Assembly (NCBI GenBank): GCA_027972325.1
Contig: JAPMOS010000387.1
Coordinates: 1 to 21,741 of the forward strand
Direction of reading: 5' to 3'
Source of the DNA: Paratrimastix pyriformis
Lineage: Eukaryota > Preaxostyla > Paratrimastigidae
Length of the DNA stretch: 21,741 nt
Position numbers and translations under genes: made by a program. The notes under the pieces are model-generated. The model worked only from the letters and a program-made list of their open reading frames with translations. It had not been told where the DNA came from and did not search any database. Shown here one piece after another: positions 16,811 to 21,741 of the stretch; positions within the stretch are counted from its first letter, which is position 1; every line of letters begins with the position of its first letter.

Positions 16811-17109
16811 TCGTTTTTACTTATAATCCTATAGATATATTTCTTTAAGCCAAAATTAATTTTACTATGTATTGTAGAAGATGGAAAAAGCTGTTTTTAA
16901 ACCCTGGGTGGGGTGGGTGGGTGGGTGGGTGGGTGGGTGGGTGGGTGGGTGGGTGGGTGGGTGGGTGGGTGGGTGGGTGGGTGGCCCGTATATAAAATAT
17001 TGGGAAGTCCGTGAGTATATAAAATTTGCGGATTTCGCGCAACTCCAAAAAATCGGGGGTCTTCCTGTTTTCGCGAGTTTGTTATCACCAACTTTCCGGC
17101 TGATATCAA
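16811..17109. other. Intergenic region with repeated TATA motifs
   Basis: This is the upstream side of the protein-primed polymerase gene. The part next to the ATG is AT-rich and may hold its promoter. Beyond the GGGT tract, TATAAAA occurs at 16991 and 17018, echoing the paired TATAAA motifs at 9265 and 9293 on the far side of the AT-rich block. No gene is supported; Pro/Thr/His-rich minus frames and a Gly/Val/Trp plus frame come only from the microsatellite. Confidence 0.5.
16906..16984 (+). repeat. (GGGT)n microsatellite, about 19 copies
   Basis: A nearly pure GGGT tetranucleotide tract on the + strand with one early interruption (an extra G). It satisfies the pattern for several tandem G-quadruplexes. 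It sits about 100 bases before the polymerase start codon and about 130 bases from the palindromic box array. It is internal, with gene-bearing DNA on both sides, so it is not an assembled chromosome end. Confidence 0.95.
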
Positions 17110-17178
17110 GTGTCACACCTACAAAAGATGGCTCGACCTACTACTATATACTATTCATTTCTGGTGTAGGTGTGACAC
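17110..17178. repeat. Inverted repeat with 14-base arms
   Basis: GTGTCACACCTACA at 17110-17123 and its exact reverse complement at 17165-17178 enclose a 41-base spacer. Part of the arm and spacer recurs inverted and diverged at about 17345-17382, sharing the exact core AAAAGATGGCTC (17123-17134) with GAGCCATCTTTT (17366-17377). It forms the left edge of the box array and could be a terminus or binding-site cluster. Confidence 0.8.
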
Positions 17179-17555
17179 CTCCGGCTTCACGTTGCGCGAC
17201 CCTTTACTATCGTTATCTCCAGAACCCTTGCCGCTTCCCCCTGTCGGTAACGTCAAAACAAGCGCACACGCCGAGGAGGGGCCGCAAGAGCGAGTAAGGG
17301 GGTCTATCGAAAGTGTCACACGTTGGAAGTCCGAGGAAGACTTAAGAAATAATAGATAGTATGGCGAGCCATCTTTTGGTAGTCGGTAGACCCCCCTCGG
17401 ACGTTAAACTCAGACCCCTCGCGTGTTGTAGGTGTGACACCTCGTACCTGCCGCAAGAGCGACTAAGGGGGGTCCGGAGGGGCTAAAAAGGCGGAAGGGT
17501 CTCCGGCGGGGCCTAGCGAGAGTGTCACACCTACATTATTCCCAGGACTTCCTAC

Positions 17556-17789
17556 GTGTGACACTTGAGATAGAGGGGGTCCGGACGTTACGGGGAACGT
17601 GTGACACCTGCACCGAGCGCGGTGATGGAAGTCTTGGGAATATGTAGGTGTGACACTGAGATAGAGGGGGTCCGGACGTTACGGGGAACGTGTGACACCT
17701 GCACCGAGCGCGGTGATGGAAGTCTTGGGAATATGTAGGTGTGACACTGAGATAGAGGGGATTCGGACGTTTGGGAGAACGTGTGACAC
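17556..17789. repeat. 91-bp tandem repeat, about 2.5 copies
   Basis: GATAGAGGGG recurs at 17569, 17660 and 17751, exactly 91 bases apart. The first two full units are almost identical and the third is partial and diverged. Each unit contains two GTGTGACAC boxes. A separate direct repeat, GCCGCAAGAGCGA followed by TAAGGGGG, occurs at 17281 and 17450, so the whole array seems built by repeated duplication. Confidence 0.88.
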
Positions 17790-17798
17790 CGGCGGCGG

Positions 17799-20700
17799 TT
17801 ACGAATCGAGGTTGAGAGTGTACACACGAGCGCGTTCCCCATGAACTCGCTTCTGGACTGATGTCCATTTCGTGATCTGATGCCCTGCCGTCAGCATGAG
17901 GTTGTACACCATCTCGTGCGCCTTGCTTGTGTCGAAACGCGAGACTACGTGAGTCGTCTTCAGTTCCTCTTTGTGCGATTCGAGGATTCTGATCACCGCC
18001 TCCGCTGAGGTTGAGCGCGCGGCATCGTTTGCACTGAACTCCAATGTCGTTCCTTCCCGCTGCGCTGTGTCCATTACCTCCTTCGCGATTCGAAGTACGA
18101 TGCTGCGATCGATTTGCGGGACGACGGATGCTGCGCCACGCGTCTGAAGACCTGATCGCGCAACTGCTTTCTCCGTGCGGCCTTGTTCGGTGATGACAGC
18201 TGAGACCTTCTTGATTTGCGCGTTGATATCAGGTCGCGGGACGTCGGCGGAAGCGTAGCGATCGTTTCTGAGCCAGTGCACTTGTCGTGAACGTTACGGA
18301 GAAGCGCAACGCCGCGCACGATGTTTGCTGTTCCGTGCGTTTCGCCTTGTGCCTTGATGAGTTTGTGGTACGCGCTGAGTGTTGCACGATGATGATAGAT
18401 GATGACGTCGCGCGGTTGAACGTTGGAGCCCGATTCGGCATCCATCCCAAGGTCTCGAATCATTTCGTACCATGCCTTCTTCTCTTCAAACAGCGGATCG
18501 CGGACAGTGAGCAGGTAAGCTGTGTTGTTTCTCACGCCAAGTTGAGTCATCTCCTCAGCCGTTGGTGTCCAGTGCTCCGGCGCGCGGGTCCAGTGGCCAT
18601 CTGCATCCTGTGTCCATCCCATCAGGCAAATGATCTTGTTGCTCATATCGGGTTTCCACAGTTCGACGGGATCGAGTTCGGGTGCGCTCAGCTCGGCGAA
18701 GTTGAGGTTGTAGTTGTGTTGCTTGAGGGCTTGAACGACGAAGGGAAGCGACCCGTTCATCAGCTCATTGCTGCGCGCATCCAGCATTGCGAGCACTTGT
18801 TGTGGAATCGTCCAATCGCAGCGGCCATCGAAGAAGGCGCGCTCAACGACGTTGCCGAGTGAGAGGATTTGAGTCAGTGATTGTGTTTTGGCTTCACACT
18901 TACGATGTTGATAGACGATGAGGCCTTCGTGCATCCGGTACTTGCGCACACGGAAGATGGCTTGCGCTGTCTCAATCGGACTCATCTCGCTACTGATTTG
19001 ATGAACGAACGTGTCGAAGTGATCAACGTTTATGTCGACGCCTGCCGTGATGGTGCTTGTGTACATGAACAGCCGCGTGTTGTGGTCGACGAGATACTTG
19101 CTAATGTCGTTGGAGATGATCTCGCGCTTCTCGGCGAAGTGAGACACGTACTCATCACCCTTCTTGTGCATTTCGTTATCTTTGCCGCTGAAGGTTACGA
19201 TGTGAATGTCGGGGAGCTGAGCCTGAACGAATTGGCGAATCGATTCCATCACGTTACGGCCCGACATGAAGCATGCAACGTGCTTGTCCTGTCGCAGCAG
19301 TCGCAGGATGGAGTCCGTCAGGAAGGTGAGTCCGCGGTTCTCTTTGCTTTGGCGGAAGCTTGCCTCCACGAACTTGACATCATAGGCTGGCATGTCCTTG
19401 TTGAAGTCGATGCGAGTGGCTTTGATCAGCTGACGAGGCCCATACGACGACATCATCGCCTCGAGCATGCGCACGGTGGATTGCTGTAGAAGGCCATCCA
19501 TCGCGACAACATGATCTGCATGCGTCATCAGCTCGCAAAGTGTCTGAACGATGCGTGTGTCGTCAGTGCTCTTTACCTGATTCAATAGGCTCTCAACTTC
19601 ATCGAGGACGAGATAACGAATGGTGCGTGCCCCAACAGATGAGCCGAAGTCGGTTACGTCGAGACGTCCCAAGCTGTCCACCTGAATTACGAGGCGGGGA
19701 TGTTGATGTATTGAGATCTGCTTCGCCGTCAAGTCCATGTATGACTCGAACGGGAGGCTATTTTCCGCGCGATACCGTTTCATGTAGTCAAACGCAAGTG
19801 TACGACGAACTGAGATCATGACTGCCGTACAGTTGGGCTCCTCCACGGTGAGGATGCGGGCCAAGTTCTGTGTCTTCCCCGAACCCATTCGTGCTTTGAT
19901 GCAGGTGAGCCGATCCGTGATGGCGCAGTTGAGGTACTCGTCGGCGCGATGATCAGCTTGGAAGGTCGGACAAGCCGCGTGCAGTTGCTGAAGCTTTTGA
20001 TGATACGTTACCTTCGCGTTGTACTTGAATGTTGCAACTTTGTCTTCGTCACGGCACCGCGAGCAATGAAAGACGAATTGGCTTGAGCTTTGCGAGATCC
20101 AACCGCCATCTTTCGTGTGCATCCTGTCGCACAACTCGCACATATACTGCTTTGACGGAACGATACGAATGCGGCCCTTGTTTGCTTCCTGTGTCTTGTA
20201 CTCGCCGAACTTGTCTGCAAGATACTGCGTTAGGCCAGCTGGGAAGTTGGTTGCTTGCGCTTGATAGATGATTGGGTCAACCTCGATGAGCTTCTCGCTG
20301 AAGTCGAGGACTTGCGTTTCGAACTCGGGCACACCCGCCGTATATGTGATGAGTGACTCTAAGATGCGATCGAGCGTCACAGACTCGCAACTGGGATCGC
20401 TTTCGAGCCGCACAACGCGATTCGCCATGACGAGGCCTGCATCCGTCCTGACTAACTTATCTTGTGTGAAACAGCGCATCGTGTGGCCTTGCGCGTAGAC
20501 GCCATCATCAATGCAATCGAAACCGCAGTTGTCCTTGAGGTAACGTGCTACGATCTTGTTCAAGTTGCGCGAGACGAGACGGTTGCAAATGATATGATAG
20601 CTTTGCTTGGCTGGGCCACAGGCAGAGTAGCAAGTGACGCTTCCGCGGCCCAGGACGTGTTCGACATGACGGATGATGGATTCGATTGGGAGTGGCTCTA

Positions 20701-21741
20701 CGCCGTCACGCTCAACATCGAAGTATGCTTTATGTGGGTTGCAATCAACGATCTCGTGCACGGTCCGCGAGTCGCGCTTCGAAAGCAACAACTCGTTTAA
20801 CTCATCTACGGTTGCGTTGCGCATACTCTGCTTGCCGTCACGCGTCTCGACCCGGAACATCAGCTCAGTGCGGTCAAGCAACTCGCCACCCTTCTCAACG
20901 AGGATCGCGCTCTTGGGCACGATCTTGCGCCAGATGGGGAAGTAGCGCGAGACGTTGCCGGTATAAGCCGCATTCAAGGTCTCAACGTAGTCGATGTTTC
21001 TCGGTGTGTATTCATCACTGATCGGTGCCCATGCAGCGCTTGTCTTCTTCTCCGTCGATAGAACACGAATGATATCGCAAATCTCCTTATCGCGAACTTG
21101 AGCGGGGTAGTTTTGCTTGAGACATTCGGCACGCTGATCCCTGTTTTGAAGCTTCTGTTTGCGGGCGTACATCAGTGGGGCTCTCTTCACGTTGTGCATC
21201 TCCTCATCGAAGAACTTGGCGAGACACATTGCCTGTTGATCGCGTGACAGGTGGATCATCTTCTGCAGCAATGCTAGCGTCCTGTCGCGAACGTAAGAGG
21301 TCTGGACGGTGAATTGGCAACCTCGATATGAGAACTCGGGTGCTGAGTTGAGCGCGGGAATGATCTTCATCTCGCAGTACGTCTTACGCTTTGCAAACAG
21401 GACACGCTCAAGTGCGGCCTCGAATGCAAATGAGATGTAGGGCAGTCGCTCGGCTGGAAACTGGCGCGACGCTGAGTAGCTTTCACGTAGCTTTCCATTG
21501 ATCTCGTTTTGCAGTGCGCTTGACCATGCGTTGAATGCTGCGACGTCCTCTTTCGTGGTGAACGTGAGCGTCGGCGGCATGTGCTCGGACGACAGCTGAA
21601 CGGCAGTAGAGTCGGTATCGATGAACAGGCGCTTGCCGTAGGTGGAGATGATACGCTTGCCCGAACGATTGCCGTCACGAGCTGCAGACGTCACGGCGGC
21701 TGCACAAACCTCATTGAACATGTAGCACGCGTAGGGCGATC
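17799..21741 (-). pseudogene. Copy 2 of the polymerase-primase-helicase gene, broken and cut by the window edge
   Basis: A diverged relative of the + strand fusion gene, seen from just before polymerase motif C to the C-terminus. Recognisable parts in order are motif C (IDTDST), the primase (YFDVE, then SACGP, SYH and GVY...MRCF), the zinc motif (CELC and FHCSRC), helicase Walker A (GSGKT), DEVE, FRVR, and the same C-terminal region. By eye the helicase core is about 70 percent identical to copy 1 and other parts are lower, so this is a separate lineage rather than a recent duplicate. The frame runs open through the right edge, so the rest of the element, presumably with its recombinase, lies beyond. 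It is broken, with about one break in the visible part, implying fairly recent decay. It lies tail to tail with copy 1. Confidence 0.85.

Larger units (their letters stand above)
17110..17789. promoter_or_regulatory. Array of eleven GTGT[C/G]ACAC palindromic boxes, candidate origin or recombinase sites
   Basis: The 9-base box, a palindrome around one central base, occurs at 17110, 17170, 17313, 17432, 17522, 17556, 17599, 17648, 17690, 17739 and 17781. The last six are spaced alternately 42-43 and 49 bases. Several boxes are flanked to give AGGTGTGACACCT. The array begins 10 bases after the stop of the second polymerase-primase-helicase copy. Iterated palindromes beside a gene for a UL9-type origin-binding helicase are what one expects of a replication origin, but a recombinase or transcription-factor array is equally compatible. 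Confidence 0.65.

Noticed and set aside
16906-16984. Chromosome end or telomere
   Set aside because: The tract is internal, short and flanked by gene-bearing DNA on both sides; GGGT alone is not a telomere unit I can assign.
8949-17109. Terminal inverted repeats of the AT-rich block
   Set aside because: Both flanks have paired TATAAA motifs about 27 bases apart and loosely similar GCGAAAT/GCAAAT text, but no alignable inverted repeat was found by eye.
16845-17297. Frames encoding Pro-Thr-His or Gly-Val-Trp repeats
   Set aside because: Produced by the GGGT microsatellite, which is open in several frames on each strand; no protein-like sequence flanks it.
18287-19489. Plus-strand frames opposite copy 2
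   Set aside because: Shadows of the minus-strand replication gene, which shows clear primase and helicase motifs.
1-21741. Retrotransposon, LTR or tRNA/rRNA content
   Set aside because: No reverse transcriptase motif, direct long terminal repeats or RNA gene structure was recognised on either strand.

Overview
The window looks like nuclear DNA of a microbial eukaryote (protist, oomycete-like or early-diverging fungus) that is crowded with selfish, virus-related replicons. The inference rests on a simple (GGGT)n microsatellite, minisatellites, a TATA box placed like a Pol II promoter, and gene families known from eukaryotic mobile elements and large DNA viruses. A fragment of a large DNA virus genome is the main alternative. 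I cannot name the species. No rRNA, tRNA or CRISPR array was recognised.

Layout. (1) 3-6772, + strand, GC-rich: a tyrosine recombinase overlaps by 4 bases a 1980-residue protein. In one chain that protein carries a family B DNA polymerase with proofreading exonuclease, an archaeo-eukaryotic primase (AEP), a zinc motif and a herpesvirus UL9/origin-binding-type helicase. It reads as a self-replicating, recombinase-mobilised element (copy 1). (2) 6773-8410: weak coding remnants, a TATA box, and an unassigned gene-like region carrying a 24-bp minisatellite. (3) 8411-8948: alternating 79/82-bp tandem repeats ending in a nested inverted repeat. (4) 8949-9524: AT-shifted intergenic DNA with hairpins and a 20-bp palindrome. 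(5) 9525-16810: an AT-rich block of six tightly packed genes. Two unknown genes run rightward. A VLTF3-like zinc-ribbon factor, a GIY-YIG endonuclease, a 47-residue ORF and a protein-primed (Polinton/adintovirus-type) DNA polymerase run leftward. No capsid, packaging ATPase, protease or retroviral-type integrase was recognised. (6) 16811-17109: a (GGGT)n tract and TATA-rich DNA. (7) 17110-17789: eleven GTGT[C/G]ACAC palindromic boxes, partly in a 91-bp tandem repeat. (8) 17799-21741, - strand: a second, diverged and broken copy of the polymerase-primase-helicase gene, running off the window.

How the parts may work together. The recombinase would integrate or excise the element, and the fused protein could open an origin, prime and copy it. 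The palindromic box arrays found downstream of both polymerase genes are natural candidates for origin or recombinase sites. The two GC-rich copies lie tail to tail around an unrelated AT-rich replicon with its own polymerase and a viral-type late transcription factor. The window therefore juxtaposes two independent self-replicating systems.
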